A DNA stretch of 64,000 nucleotides from Clavelina lepadiformis (GCF_947623445.1 NC_135248.1:3844977-3908976), one strand, 5' to 3'; numbered from the stretch's first letter, positions 10,211 to 22,211 are shown. The notes: generated by a model not told the origin, from the sequence alone. Translations and numbers: made by a program.

Positions 10211-10739
10211 GAATGAGTCAATATTAGCTTTCTAGTTTACATCAATTTAGCCTTTTATTAAAATTTACCAACTAAGCAACCCAGTTAAATGTAGAGTGTC
10301 ACACGCAATATAACATATTGATGTAAACCCCAATGTAATTTTTCAATCGTATTTGACCTTTTTGTTACTCAGTTCATACAACATTATAGTAGTATTCAGA
10401 AAACTTATCAACACAAAAGCTATAAATTGGTAGCATTTGAAAATACTGTTATTTGTGTAGATTGTATGTTGTGTTAGTAGTTCAAACAAATTACATAACT
10501 TTAATGTTTCATAAACACGCAGTTCCACTACTCATGTGTTGATTAAGTTATCAATTATATATGTAATAAACCCACTATTGAGATTGCGACAATAAAAATT
10601 TGCATCGATTCATGCTGTTGATCATCTGCAACTTTTACCTGAATTGATAAGCATTGATTTGAAAGGCCGTTATCGGACATTGTGTTCGACTCTAGCAACA
10701 GAACAGCTTTGCATCACTCAATCCAGTAAAAGCAAAATC

Positions 10740-10811
10740 TGCTGTGACCTGGATTCGAATCAGGGTTGCCACGGCCACAACGTGGATTACTAACCACTAT
10801 ACGATCACAGC
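10740..10811 (-). tRNA. tRNA-His-GTG: tRNA-His(GTG), A53 type
   Basis: Unit 16, A53 type with a further D-stem change (GTAA for GTAC) that opens its first pair. Confidence 0.75.
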
Positions 10812-10819
10812 TGGATAAG

Positions 10820-10891
10820 TAGCAGAGGATGGTTTCGATCCATCGACCTCTGGGTTATGGGCCCAGCACGCTTCCGCTGCGCCACTCTGCT
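10820..10891 (-). tRNA. tRNA-iMet-CAT: tRNA-iMet(CAT)
   Basis: Unit 16, reference type. Confidence 0.96.
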
Positions 10892-11421
10892 GAATGAGTC
10901 AATATTAGCTTTCTAGTTTACATCAATTTAGCCTTTTATTAAAATTTACCAACTAAGCAACCCAGTTAAATGTAGAGTGTCACACGCAATATAACATATT
11001 GATGTAAACCCCAATGTAATTTTTCAATCGTATTTTGACCTTTTTGTTACTCAGTTCATACAACATTATAGTAGTATTCAGAAAACTTATCAACACAAAA
11101 GCTATAAATTGGTAGCATTTGAAAATACTGTTATTTGTTGAGATTGTACGTTGTGTTAGTAGTTCAAACAAACTACTTAACTTTAATGTTTCATAAACAC
11201 GCAGTTCCACTACTCATGTGTTGATTAAGTTATCAATTATATATGTAATAAACCCACTATTGAGATTGCGACAATAAAAATTTGCATCGATTCATGCTGT
11301 TGATCATCTGCAACTTTTACCTGAATTGATAAGCATTGATTTGAAAGGCCGTTATCGGACATTGTGTTCGACTCTAGCAACAGAACAGCTTTGCATCACT
11401 CAATCCAGTAAAAGCAAAATC

Positions 11422-11493
11422 TGCTGTGACCTGGATTCGAACCAGGGTTGCCACGGCCACAACGTGGAGTACTAACCACTATACGATCACAGC
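11422..11493 (-). tRNA. tRNA-His-GTG: tRNA-His(GTG)
   Basis: Unit 17, reference type. Confidence 0.96.
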
Positions 11494-11501
11494 TGGATAA
11501 G

Positions 11502-11573
11502 TAGCAGAGGATGGTTTCGATCCATCGGCCTCTGGATTATGGGCCCAGCACGCTTCCGCTGCGCCACTCTGCT
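11502..11573 (-). tRNA. tRNA-iMet-CAT: tRNA-iMet(CAT), wobble variant
   Basis: Unit 17; same haplotype as unit 15. Confidence 0.88.
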
Positions 11574-12103
11574 GAATGAGTCAATATTAGCTTTCTAGTT
11601 TACATCAATTTAGCCTTTTATTAAAATTTACCAACTAAGCAACCCAGTTAAATGTAGAGTGTCACACGCAATATAACATATTGATGTAAACCCCAATGTA
11701 ATTTTTCAATCGTATTTTGACCTTTTTGTTACTCAGTTCATACAACATTATAGTAGTATTCAGAAAACTTATCAACACAAAAGCTATAAATTGGTAGCAT
11801 TTGAAAATACTGTTCTTTGTTGAGATTGTATGTTGTGTTAGTAGTTCAAACAAACTACATAACTTTAATGTTTCATAAACACGCAGTTCCACTACTCATG
11901 TGTTGATTAAGTTATCAATTATATATGTAATAAACCCACTATTGAGATTGCGACAATAAAAATTTGCATCGATTCATGCTGTTGATCATCTGCAACTTTT
12001 ACCTGAATTGATAAGCATTGATTTGAAAGGCCGTTATCGGACATTGTGTTCGACTCTAGCAACAGAACAGCTTTGCATCACTCAATCCAGTAAAAGCAAA
12101 ATC

Positions 12104-12175
12104 TGCTGTGACCTGGATTCGAACCAGGGTTGCCACGGCCACAACGTGGAGTACTAACCACTATACGATCACAGC
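12104..12175 (-). tRNA. tRNA-His-GTG: tRNA-His(GTG)
   Basis: Unit 18, reference type. Confidence 0.96.
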
Positions 12176-12183
12176 TGGATAAG

Positions 12184-12255
12184 TAGCAGAGGATGGTTTC
12201 GATCCATCGGCCTCTGGATTATGGGCCCAGCACGCTTCCGCTGCGCCACTCTGCT
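12184..12255 (-). tRNA. tRNA-iMet-CAT: tRNA-iMet(CAT), wobble variant
   Basis: Unit 18; same haplotype as unit 15. Confidence 0.88.
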
Positions 12256-12786
12256 GAATGAGTCAATATTAGCTTTCTAGTTTACATCAATTTAGCCTTT
12301 TATTAAAATTTACCAACTAAGCAACCCAGTTAAATGTAGAGTGTCACACGCAATATAACATATTGATGTAAACCCCAATGTAATTTTTCAATCGTATTTG
12401 ACCTTTTTGTTACTCAGTTCATACAACATTATAGTAGTATTCAGAAAACTTATCAACACAAAAGCTATAAATTGGTAGCATTTGAAAATACTGTTATTTG
12501 TGTAGATTGTATGTTGTGTTAGTAGTTCAAACAAACTACATAACTTTAATGTTTCATAAACACGCAGTTCCACTATACTCATGTTTTGATTAAATTATCA
12601 ATTATATATGTAATAAACCCATTCTTGAAATTGCGGCAATAAAAATTTGCATCGATTCATGCTGTTGATCATCTGCAACTTTTACCTGAATTGATAAGCA
12701 TTGATTTGAAAGGCCGTTATCGGACATTGTGTTCGATTCTAGCAACAGAACAGCTTTGCATCACTCAATCCAGTAAAAGCAAAATC

Positions 12787-12858
12787 TGCTGTGACCTGGA
12801 TTCGAACCAGGGTTGCCACGGCCACAACGTGGAGTACTAACCACTATACGACCACAGC
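12787..12858 (-). tRNA. tRNA-His-GTG: tRNA-His(GTG), wobble variant
   Basis: Unit 19. The last acceptor pair is G-U instead of A-U (GCTGTGG); everything else is reference. Confidence 0.92.
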
Positions 12859-12866
12859 TGGATAAG

Positions 12867-12938
12867 TAGCAGAGGATGGTTTCGATCCATCGGCCTCTGG
12901 GTTATGGGCCCAGCACGCTTCCGCTGCGCCACTCTGCT
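12867..12938 (-). tRNA. tRNA-iMet-CAT: tRNA-iMet(CAT), variable-loop variant
   Basis: Unit 19. Only the variable loop differs (AGGCC for AGGTC); linked to the G-U His in units 19, 22 and 24. Confidence 0.93.
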
Positions 12939-13476
12939 GAATGAGTGAATATTAGCTTTCTAGTTTACATCAATTTAGCCTTTTATTAAAATTTACCAAC
13001 TAAGCAACCCAGTTAAATGTAGAATGCCACACGTAATATAACATATTTTATGTAAACCCCAATGTAATTTTTCAATCGTATTTTGACCTTTTTTTACTCA
13101 GTTTATACAACATTATAGTAGTATTCAGAAAACTTATCAACACAAAAGCTATAAATTGGTAGCATTTGAAAATACTGTTATTTGTGTAGATTGTATGTTG
13201 TGTTAGTAGTTCAAACAAACTACATAAATACATAACTTTAATGTTTTATAAACACGCAGTTCCACTACTCATGTTTTGATGAAATTATCAATTATATATG
13301 TAATAAACCCATTATTGAAATTGCGACAATAAAAATTTGCATCGATTCATGCTGTTGATCATCTGCAACTTTTAACTGAATTGATAAGCATTGATTTGAA
13401 AGGCCGATATCGGACATTGTGTTCGACTCTAGCAACAGAACAGCTTTGCATCACTCAATCCAGTAAAAGCAAAATC

Positions 13477-13547
13477 TGCTGTGACCTGATTCGAACCAGG
13501 GTTGCCACGGCCACAACGTGGAGTACTAACCACTATACGATCACAGC
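13477..13547 (-). tRNA. tRNA-His-GTG: tRNA-His(GTG), one-base deletion
   Basis: Unit 20; 71 nt. One C of the 3' T-stem strand is missing, inside the B box (GGTTCGAATC then AGG), so the T-arm cannot pair fully. Probably a pseudogene, although the anticodon is intact. Confidence 0.6.
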
Positions 13548-13555
13548 TGGATAAG

Positions 13556-13627
13556 TAGCAGAGGATGGTTTCGATCCATCGACCTCTGGGTTATGGGCCC
13601 AGCACGCTTCCGCTGCGCCACTCTGCT
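13556..13627 (-). tRNA. tRNA-iMet-CAT: tRNA-iMet(CAT)
   Basis: Unit 20, reference type. Confidence 0.96.
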
Positions 13628-14157
13628 GAATGAGTCAATATTAGCTTTCTAGTTTCCATCAATTTAGCCTTTTATTAAAATTTACCAACTAAGCAACCCA
13701 GTTAAATGTAGAGTGTCACACGCAATATAACATATTGATGTAAACCCCAATGTAATTTTTCAATTGTATTTTGACTTTTTTGTTACTCAGTTCATACAAC
13801 ATTATAGTAGTATTCAAAAAACTTATCAACACAAAAGCTATAAATTGGTAGCATTTGAAAATACTGTTATTTGTGTAGATTGTATGTTGTGTTAGTAGTT
13901 CAAACAAATTACATAACTTTAATGTTTCATAAACACGCAGTTCCACTACTCATGTGTTGATTAAGTTATCAATTATATATGTAATAAACCCACTATTGAG
14001 ATTGCGACAATAAAAATTTGCATCGATTCATGCTGTTGATCATCTGCAACTTTTACCTGAATTGATAAGCATTGATTTGAAAGGCCGTTATCGGACATTG
14101 TGTTCGACTCTAGCAACAGAACAGCTTTGCATCACTCAATCCAGTAAAAGCAAAATC

Positions 14158-14229
14158 TGCTGTGACCTGGATTCGAACCAGGGTTGCCACGGCCACAACG
14201 TGGAGTACTAACCACTATACGATCACAGC
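14158..14229 (-). tRNA. tRNA-His-GTG: tRNA-His(GTG)
   Basis: Unit 21, reference type. Confidence 0.96.
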
Positions 14230-14237
14230 TGGATAAG

Positions 14238-14309
14238 TAGCAGAGGATGGTTTCGATCCATCGGCCTCTGGATTATGGGCCCAGCACGCTTCCGCTGCGC
14301 CACTCTGCT
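14238..14309 (-). tRNA. tRNA-iMet-CAT: tRNA-iMet(CAT), wobble variant
   Basis: Unit 21; same haplotype as unit 15. Confidence 0.88.
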
Positions 14310-14840
14310 GAATGAGTCAATATTAGCTTTCTAGTTTACATCAATTTAGCCTTTTATTAAAATTTACCAACTAAGCAACCCAGTTAAATGTAGAGTGTCA
14401 CACGCAATATAACATATTGATGTAAACCCCAATGTAATTTTTCAATCGTATTTGACCTTTTTGTTACTCAGTTCATACAACATTATAGTAGTATTCAGAA
14501 AACTTATCAACACAAAAGCTATAAATTGGTAGCATTTGAAAATACTGTTATTTGTGTAGATTGTATGTTGTGTTAGTAGTTCAAACAAACTACATAACTT
14601 TAATGTTTCATAAACACGCAGTTCCACTATACTCATGTTTTGATTAAATTATCAATTATATATGTAATAAACCCATTCTTGAAATTGCGGCAATAAAAAT
14701 TTGCATCGATTCATGCTGTTGATCATCTGCAACTTTTACCTGAATTGATAAGCATTGATTTGAAAGGCCGTTATCGGACATTGTGTTCGATTCTAGCAAC
14801 AGAACAGCTTTGCATCACTCAATCCAGTAAAAGCAAAATC

Positions 14841-14912
14841 TGCTGTGACCTGGATTCGAACCAGGGTTGCCACGGCCACAACGTGGAGTACTAACCACTA
14901 TACGACCACAGC
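14841..14912 (-). tRNA. tRNA-His-GTG: tRNA-His(GTG), wobble variant
   Basis: Unit 22; last acceptor pair G-U as in unit 19. Confidence 0.92.
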
Positions 14913-14920
14913 TGGATAAG

Positions 14921-14992
14921 TAGCAGAGGATGGTTTCGATCCATCGGCCTCTGGGTTATGGGCCCAGCACGCTTCCGCTGCGCCACTCTGCT
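14921..14992 (-). tRNA. tRNA-iMet-CAT: tRNA-iMet(CAT), variable-loop variant
   Basis: Unit 22; variable loop AGGCC as in unit 19. Confidence 0.93.
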
Positions 14993-15522
14993 GAATGAGT
15001 CAATATTAGCTTTCTAGTTTACATCAATTTAGCCTTTTATTAAAATTTACCAACTAAGCAACCCAGTTAAATGTAGAGTGTCACACGCAATATAACATAT
15101 TGATGTAAACCCCAATGTAATTTTTCAATCGTATTTTGACCTTTTTGTTACTCAGTTCATACAACATTATAGTAGTATTCAGAAAACTTATCAACACAAA
15201 AGCTATAAATTGGTAGCATTTGAAAATACTGTTCTTTGTTGAGATTGTATGTTGTGTTAGTAGTTCAAACAAACTACATAACTTTAATGTTTCATAAACA
15301 CGCAGTTCCACTACTCATGTGTTGATTAAGTTATCAATTATATATGTAATAAACCCACTATTGAGATTGCGACAATAAAAATTTGCATCGATTCATGCTG
15401 TTGATCATCTGCAACTTTTACCTGAATTGATAAGCATTGATTTGAAAGGCCGTTATCGGACATTGTGTTCGACTCTAGCAACAGAACAGCTTTGCATCAC
15501 TCAATCCAGTAAAAGCAAAATC

Positions 15523-15594
15523 TGCTGTGACCTGGATTCGAACCAGGGTTGCCACGGCCACAACGTGGAGTACTAACCACTATACGATCACAGC
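15523..15594 (-). tRNA. tRNA-His-GTG: tRNA-His(GTG)
   Basis: Unit 23, reference type. Confidence 0.96.
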
Positions 15595-15602
15595 TGGATA
15601 AG

Positions 15603-15674
15603 TAGCAGAGGATGGTTTCGATCCATCGGCCTCTGGATTATGGGCCCAGCACGCTTCCGCTGCGCCACTCTGCT
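15603..15674 (-). tRNA. tRNA-iMet-CAT: tRNA-iMet(CAT), wobble variant
   Basis: Unit 23; same haplotype as unit 15. Confidence 0.88.
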
Positions 15675-16205
15675 GAATGAGTCAATATTAGCTTTCTAGT
15701 TTACATCAATTTAGCCTTTTATTAAAATTTACCAACTAAGCAACCCAGTTAAATGTAGAGTGTCACACGCAATATAACATATTGATGTAAACCCCAATGT
15801 AATTTTTCAATCGTATTTGACCTTTTTGTTACTCAGTTCATACAACATTATAGTAGTATTCAGAAAACTTATCAACACAAAAGCTATAAATTGGTAGCAT
15901 TTGAAAATACTGTTATTTGTGTAGATTGTATGTTGTGTTAGTAGTTCAAACAAACTACATAACTTTAATGTTTCATAAACACGCAGTTCCACTATACTCA
16001 TGTTTTGATTAAATTATCAATTATATATGTAATAAACCCATTCTTGAAATTGCGGCAATAAAAATTTGCATCGATTCATGCTGTTGATCATCTGCAACTT
16101 TTACCTGAATTGATAAGCATTGATTTGAAAGGCCGTTATCGGACATTGTGTTCGATTCTAGCAACAGAACAGCTTTGCATCACTCAATCCAGTAAAAGCA
16201 AAATC

Positions 16206-16277
16206 TGCTGTGACCTGGATTCGAACCAGGGTTGCCACGGCCACAACGTGGAGTACTAACCACTATACGACCACAGC
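16206..16277 (-). tRNA. tRNA-His-GTG: tRNA-His(GTG), wobble variant
   Basis: Unit 24; last acceptor pair G-U as in unit 19. Confidence 0.92.
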
Positions 16278-16285
16278 TGGATAAG

Positions 16286-16357
16286 TAGCAGAGGATGGTT
16301 TCGATCCATCGGCCTCTGGGTTATGGGCCCAGCACGCTTCCGCTGCGCCACTCTGCT
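16286..16357 (-). tRNA. tRNA-iMet-CAT: tRNA-iMet(CAT), variable-loop variant
   Basis: Unit 24; variable loop AGGCC as in unit 19. Confidence 0.93.
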
Positions 16358-16887
16358 GAATGAGTGAATATTAGCTTTCTAGTTTACATCAATTTAGCCT
16401 TTTATTAAAATTTACCAACTAAGCAACCCAGTTAAATGTAGAGTGTCACACGCAATATAACATATTGATGTAAACCCCAATGTAATTTTTCAATCGTATT
16501 TTGACCTTTTTGTTACTCAGTTCATACAACATTATAGTAGTATTCAGAAAACTTATCAACACAAAAGCTATAAATTGGTAGCATTTGAAAATACTGTTCT
16601 TTGTTGAGATTGTATGTTGTGTTAGTAGTTCAAACAAACTACATAACTTTAATGTTTCATAAACACGCAGTTCCACTACTCATGTGTTGATTAAGTTATC
16701 AATTATATATGTAATAAACCCACTATTGAGATTGCGACAATAAAAATTTGCATCGATTCATGCTGTTGATCATCTGCAACTTTTACCTGAATTGATAAGC
16801 ATTGATTTGAAAGGCCGTTATCGGACATTGTGTTCGACTCTAGCAACAGAACAGCTTTGCATCACTCAATCCAGTAAAAGCAAAATC

Positions 16888-16959
16888 TGCTGTGACCTGG
16901 ATTCGAACCAGGGTTGCCACGGCCACAACGTGGAGTACTAACCACTATACGACCATAGC
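16888..16959 (-). tRNA. tRNA-His-GTG: tRNA-His(GTG), acceptor variant
   Basis: Unit 25. The 5' acceptor strand reads GCTATGG: one mismatch (A-C) and one G-U pair. Confidence 0.75.
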
Positions 16960-16967
16960 TGGATAAG

Positions 16968-17039
16968 TAGCAGAGGATGGTTTCGATCCATCGACCTCTG
17001 GGTTATGGGCCCAGCACGCTTCCGCTGCGCCACTCTGCT
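16968..17039 (-). tRNA. tRNA-iMet-CAT: tRNA-iMet(CAT)
   Basis: Unit 25, reference type. Confidence 0.96.
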
Positions 17040-17569
17040 GAATGAGTCAATATTAGCTTTCTAGTTTACATCAATTTAGCCTTTTATTAAAATTTACCAA
17101 CTAAGCAACCCAGTTAAATGTATAGTGTCACACGCAATATAACATATTGATGTAAACCCCAATGTAATTTTTCAATCGTATTTTGACCTTTTTGTTACTC
17201 AGTTCATACAACATTATAGTAGTATTCAGAAAACTTATCAACACAAAAGCTATAAATTGGTAGCATTTGAAAATACTGTTCTTTGTTGAGATTGTATGTT
17301 GTGTTAGTAGTTCAAACAAACTACATAACTTTAATGTTTCATAAACACGCAGTTCCACTACTCATGTGTTGATTAAGTTATCAATTATATATGTAATAAA
17401 CCCACTATTGAGATTGCGACAATAAAAATTTGCATCGATTCATGCTGTTGATCATCTGCAACTTTTACCTGAATTGATAAGCATTGATTTGAAAGGCCGT
17501 TATCGGACATTGTGTTCGACTCTAGCAACAGAACAGCTTTGCATCACTCAATCCAGTAAAAGCAAAATC

Positions 17570-17641
17570 TGCTGTGACCTGGATTCGAATCAGGGTTGCC
17601 ACGGCCACAACGTGGAGTACTAACCACTATACGATCACAGC
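17570..17641 (-). tRNA. tRNA-His-GTG: tRNA-His(GTG), A53 type
   Basis: Unit 26, A53 type. Confidence 0.85.
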
Positions 17642-17649
17642 TGGATAAG

Positions 17650-17721
17650 TAGCAGAGGATGGTTTCGATCCATCGACCTCTGGGTTATGGGCCCAACACG
17701 CTTCCGCTGCGCCACTCTGCT
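17650..17721 (-). tRNA. tRNA-iMet-CAT: tRNA-iMet(CAT), wobble variant
   Basis: Unit 26. The outer anticodon-stem pair is U-G (TTGGG for CTGGG). Confidence 0.9.
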
Positions 17722-18252
17722 GAATGAGTGAATTTTAGCTTTCTAGTTTACATCAATTTTACCCTTTTATTAAAATTTACCAACTAAGCAACCCAGTTAA
17801 ATGTAGAGTGTCACACGCAATATAACATATTGATGTAAACCCCAATGTAATTTTTCAATCGTATTTTGACTTTTTTGTTACTCAGTTCATACAACATTAT
17901 AGTAGTATTCAAAAAACTTATCAACACAAAAGCTATAAATTGGTAGCATTTGAAAATACTGTTATTTGTGTAGATTGTATGTTGTGTTAGTAGTTCAAAC
18001 AAATTACATAACTTTAATGTTTCATAAACACGCAGTTCCACTACTCATGTGTTGATTAAGTTATCAATTATATATGTAATAAACCCACTATTGAGATTGC
18101 GACAATAAAAATTTGCATCGATTCATGCTGTTGATCATCTGCAACTTTTACCTGAATTGATAAGCATTGATTTGAAAGGCCGTTATCGGACATTGTGTTC
18201 GACTCTAGCAACAGAACAGCTTTGCATCACTCAATCCAGTAAAAGCAAAATC

Positions 18253-18324
18253 TGCTGTGACCTGGATTCGAATTAGGGTTGCCACGGCCACAACGTGGAG
18301 TACTAACCACTATACGATCACAGC
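18253..18324 (-). tRNA. tRNA-His-GTG: tRNA-His(GTG), T-stem double change
   Basis: Unit 27. The 5' T-stem strand reads CCTAA for CCTGG, so two adjacent B-box/T-stem bases are changed. Likely poorly functional. Confidence 0.7.
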
Positions 18325-18332
18325 TGGATAAG

Positions 18333-18404
18333 TAGCAGAGGATGGTTTCGATCCTTCGACCTCTGGGTTATGGGCCCAGCACGCTTCCGCTGCGCCACTC
18401 TGCT
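18333..18404 (-). tRNA. tRNA-iMet-CAT: tRNA-iMet(CAT), T-stem variant
   Basis: Unit 27. One T-stem pair becomes A-A (GAAGG for GATGG); shared with units 31, 46 and 50. Confidence 0.8.
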
Positions 18405-18934
18405 GAATGAGTGAATATTAGCCTTCCAGTTTACATCAATTTTACCCTTTTTTTAAATTTACCAACTAAGCAACCCAGTTAAATGTAGAATGTCACACGC
18501 AATATAACATATTGATGTAAACCCCAATGTAATTTTTCAATCGTATTTTGACTTTTTTGTTACTGAGTTCATACAACATTATAGTAGTATTCAAAAAACT
18601 TATCAACACAAAAGCTATAAATTGGTAGCATTTGAAAATACTGTTATATGTGTAGATTGTATGTTGTGTTAGTAGTTCAAACAAATTACATAACTTTAAT
18701 GTTTCATAAACACGCAGTTCCACTACTCATGTGTTGATTAAGTTATCAATTATATATGTAATAAACCCACTATTGAGATTGCGACAATAAAAATTTGCAT
18801 CGATTCATGCTGTTGATCATCTGCAACTTTTACCTGAATTGATAAGCATTGATTTGAAAGGCCGTTATCGGACATTGTGTTCGACTCTAGCAACAGAACA
18901 GCTTTGCATCACTCAATCCAGTAAAAGCAAAATC

Positions 18935-19006
18935 TGCTGTGACCTGGATTCGAATCAGTGTTGCCACGGCCACAACGTGGAGTACGTACCACTATACGAT
19001 CACAGC
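18935..19006 (-). tRNA. tRNA-His-GTG: tRNA-His(GTG), degenerate
   Basis: Unit 28. A53 plus loss of the first T-stem pair, and two changes in the D-arm (GTACGTAC for GTTAGTAC). The most altered His copy in the window; probably a pseudogene. Confidence 0.6.
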
Positions 19007-19014
19007 TGGATAAG

Positions 19015-19086
19015 TAGCAGAGGATGGTTTCGATCCATCGACCTCTGGGTTATGGGCCCAGCACGCTTCCGCTGCGCCACTCTGCT
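19015..19086 (-). tRNA. tRNA-iMet-CAT: tRNA-iMet(CAT)
   Basis: Unit 28, reference type despite the damaged His beside it. Confidence 0.96.
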
Positions 19087-19616
19087 GAATGAGTCAATAC
19101 TAGCTTTCTAGTTTACATCAATTTAGCCTTTTATTAAAATTTACCAACTAAGCAACCCAGTTAAATGTAGAGTGTCACACGCAATATAACATATTGATGT
19201 AAACCCCAATGTAATTTTTCAATCGTATTTTGACCTTTTTGTTACTCAGTTCATACAACATTATAGTAGTATTCAGAAAACTTATCAACACAAAAGCTAT
19301 AAATTGGTAGCATTTGAAAATACTGTTCTTTGTTGAGATTGTATGTTGTGTTAGTAGTTCAAACAAACTACATAACTTTAATGTTTTATAAACACGCAGT
19401 TCCACTACTCATGTTTTGATTAAGTTATCAATTATATATGTAATAAACCCACTATTGAGATTGCGACAATAAAAATTTGCATCGATTCATGCTGTTGATC
19501 ATCTGCAACTTTTACCTGAATTGATAAGCATTGATTTGAAAGGCCGTTATCGGACATTGTGTTCGACTCTAGCAACAGAACAGCTTTGCTTCACTCAATC
19601 CAGTAAAAGCAAAGTC

Positions 19617-19688
19617 TGCTGTGACCTGGATTCGAACCAGGGTTGCCACGGCCACAACGTGGAGTACTAACCACTATACGACCACAGC
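19617..19688 (-). tRNA. tRNA-His-GTG: tRNA-His(GTG), wobble variant
   Basis: Unit 29; last acceptor pair G-U as in unit 19. The first downstream T-run is interrupted (CTTT), leaving only the second as terminator. Confidence 0.9.
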
Positions 19689-19696
19689 TGGATAAG

Positions 19697-19768
19697 TAGC
19701 AGAGGATGGTTTCGATCCATCGACCTCTGGGTTATGGGCCCAGCACGCTTCCGCTGCGCCACTCTGCT
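19697..19768 (-). tRNA. tRNA-iMet-CAT: tRNA-iMet(CAT)
   Basis: Unit 29, reference type. Confidence 0.96.
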
Positions 19769-19839
19769 GAATGAGTGAATATTAGCTTTCTAGTTTACAT
19801 CAATTTAGCCTTTTATTAAAATTTACCAACTAAGCAACC

Positions 19840-20326
19840 CAGTTAAATGTAGAGTGTCACACGCAATATAACATATTGATGTAAACCCCAATGTAACTTT
19901 TCAATCGTATTTTGACCTTTTTGTTACTCAGTTCATACAACATTATAGTAGTATTCAGAAAACTTATCAACACAAAAGCTATAAATTGGTAGCATTTGAA
20001 AATACTGTTATTTGTTGAGATTGTATGTTGTGTTAGTAGTACAAACAAACTACATAACTTTAATGTTTCATAAACACGCAGTTCCACTATACTCATGTTT
20101 TGATTAAATTATCAATTATATATGTAATAAACCCATTCTTGAAATTGCGGCAATAAAAATTTGCATCGATTCATGCTGTTAATCATCTGCAACTTTTATC
20201 TGAATTGATAAGCATTGATTTGAAAGGCCGATATCGGACATTGTGTTCGACTCTAGCAACAGAACAGCTTTGCATCACTCAATCCAGTAAAAGCAAAATC
20301 AACTAAGATTTACCAACTAAGCAACC
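19840..20326 (-). repeat. Short unit without tRNA pair (unit 30)
   Basis: 487 bp. The spacer is normal up to the aaaatc that would flank His. It then jumps at 20300/20301 to aactaagatttaccaactaa and the next unit, so both tRNAs and the iMet 5' flank are missing. The 7-mer aactaag occurs on both sides of the short bridge (20301-20307 and 20315-20321). Confidence 0.92.
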
Positions 20327-20793
20327 CAGTTGAATGTAGAATGTCACACGCAATATAACATATTGATGTAAACCTCAATGTAATTATTCAATCGTATTTT
20401 GACTTTTTTGTTACTCAGTTCATACAACATTATATTAGTATTTAGAAAACTTATCAACACAAAAGCTATAAATTGGTAGCATTTGAAAATACTGCTATTT
20501 GTGTAGATTGTATGTTGTGTTAGTAGTTCAAACAAACTACATAAATACATAACTTTAATGTTTCATAAACACGCAGTTCCACTACTCATGTTTTGATTAT
20601 ATTATCGATTATATATGTAATAAACCCATTATTGAGATTGCGACAATAAAAATTTGCATCGATTCATGCTGTTGATCATCTGCAACTTTTACCTGAATTG
20701 ATAAGCATTGATTTGAAAGGCCGATATCGGACATTGTGTTCGACTCTAGCAACAGAACAGCTTTGCATCACTCAATCCAGTAAAAGCAAAATC

Positions 20794-20865
20794 TGCTGTG
20801 ACCTGGATTCGAACCAGGGTTGCCACGGCCACAACGTGGAGTACTAACCACTATACGATCACAGC
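20794..20865 (-). tRNA. tRNA-His-GTG: tRNA-His(GTG)
   Basis: Unit 31, reference type. Confidence 0.96.
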
Positions 20866-20873
20866 TGGATAAG

Positions 20874-20945
20874 TAGCAGAGGATGGTTTCGATCCTTCGA
20901 CCTCTGGGTTATGGGCCCAGCACGCTTCCGCTGCGCCACTCTGCT
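20874..20945 (-). tRNA. tRNA-iMet-CAT: tRNA-iMet(CAT), T-stem variant
   Basis: Unit 31; A-A T-stem mismatch as in unit 27. Confidence 0.8.
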
Positions 20946-21015
20946 GAATGAGTGAATATTAGCTTTCTAGTTTACATCAATTTAGCCTTTTTTAAAATTT
21001 ACCAACTAAGCAACC

Positions 21016-21508
21016 CAGTTAAATGTAGAATGTCACATGCAATATAACTTATTGATGTAAACCCCAATGTAATTTTTCAATCGTATTTTGACCTTTTTAT
21101 TACTCAGTTCATACAACATTATAGTAGTATTCAGAAAACTTATCAACACAAAAGCTATAAATTGGTAGCATTTGAAAATACTGTTATTTGTTGAGATTGT
21201 ATGTTGTGTTAGTAGTTCAAACAAACTACATAAATACATAACTTTAATGTTTTATAAACACGCAGTTCCACTACTCATGTTTTGATTAAATTATCAATTA
21301 TATATGTAATAAACCCATTATTGAAATTGCGTCAATAAAAATTTGCATCGATTCATGCTGTTGATCATCTGCAACTTTTACCTGAATTGATAAGCATTGA
21401 TTTGAAAGGCCGATATCGGACATTGTGTTCGACTCTAGCAACAGAACAGCTTTGCATCACTCAATCCAGTAAAAGCAAAATCAACTAAGATTTACCAACT
21501 AAGCAACC
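21016..21508 (-). repeat. Short unit (unit 32)
   Basis: 493 bp, same aaaatc/aactaag junction; 6 bp longer than the 487-bp form because of the aaatac insertion in the spacer. Confidence 0.92.
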
Positions 21509-21989
21509 CAGTTAAATGTAGAATGTCACACGCAATATAACATATTGATGTAAACCCCAATGTTTCAATTATTTCCAATGTTTTCAATTATTCAATCGTA
21601 TTTTGACTTTTTTGTTACTCAGTTCATACAACATTATAGTAGTATTCAGAAAACTTATCAACACAAAAGCTATAAATTGGTAGCATTTGAAAATACTGTT
21701 ATTTGTGTAGATTGTATGTTGTGTTAGTAATTCAAACAAACTACATAACTTTAATGTTTCGTAAACACGCAGTTCCACTACTCATGTGTTGATTAAGTTA
21801 TCAATTATATATGTAATAAACCCACTATTGAGATTGCGACAATAAAAATTTGCATCGATTCATGCTGTTGATCATCTGCAACTTTTACCTGAATTGATAA
21901 GCATTGATTTGAAAGGCCGATATCGGACATTGTGTTCGACTCTAGCAACAGAACAGCTTTGCATCACTCAATCCAGTAAAAGCAAAATC

Positions 21990-22061
21990 TGCTGTGACCT
22001 GGATTCGAACCAGGGTTGCCACGGCCACAACGTGGAGTACTAACCACTATACGATCACAGC
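21990..22061 (-). tRNA. tRNA-His-GTG: tRNA-His(GTG)
   Basis: Unit 33, reference type. Confidence 0.96.
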
Positions 22062-22069
22062 TGGATAAG

Positions 22070-22141
22070 TAGCAGAGGATGGTTTCGATCCATCGACCTC
22101 TGGGTTATGGGCCCAGCACGCTTCCGCTGCGCCACTCTGCT
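22070..22141 (-). tRNA. tRNA-iMet-CAT: tRNA-iMet(CAT)
   Basis: Unit 33, reference type. Confidence 0.96.
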
Positions 22142-22211
22142 GAATGAGTGAATATTAGCTTTCTAGTTTACATCAATTTAGCCTTTTTTAAAATTTACCA
22201 ACTAAGCAACC

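Noticed and set aside
18839-19111. 90-codon plus-strand frame running antisense through tRNA-His and tRNA-iMet of unit 28
   Set aside because: It exists only because this His copy is degenerate; it reads through tRNA genes on the opposite strand and is absent from other units.
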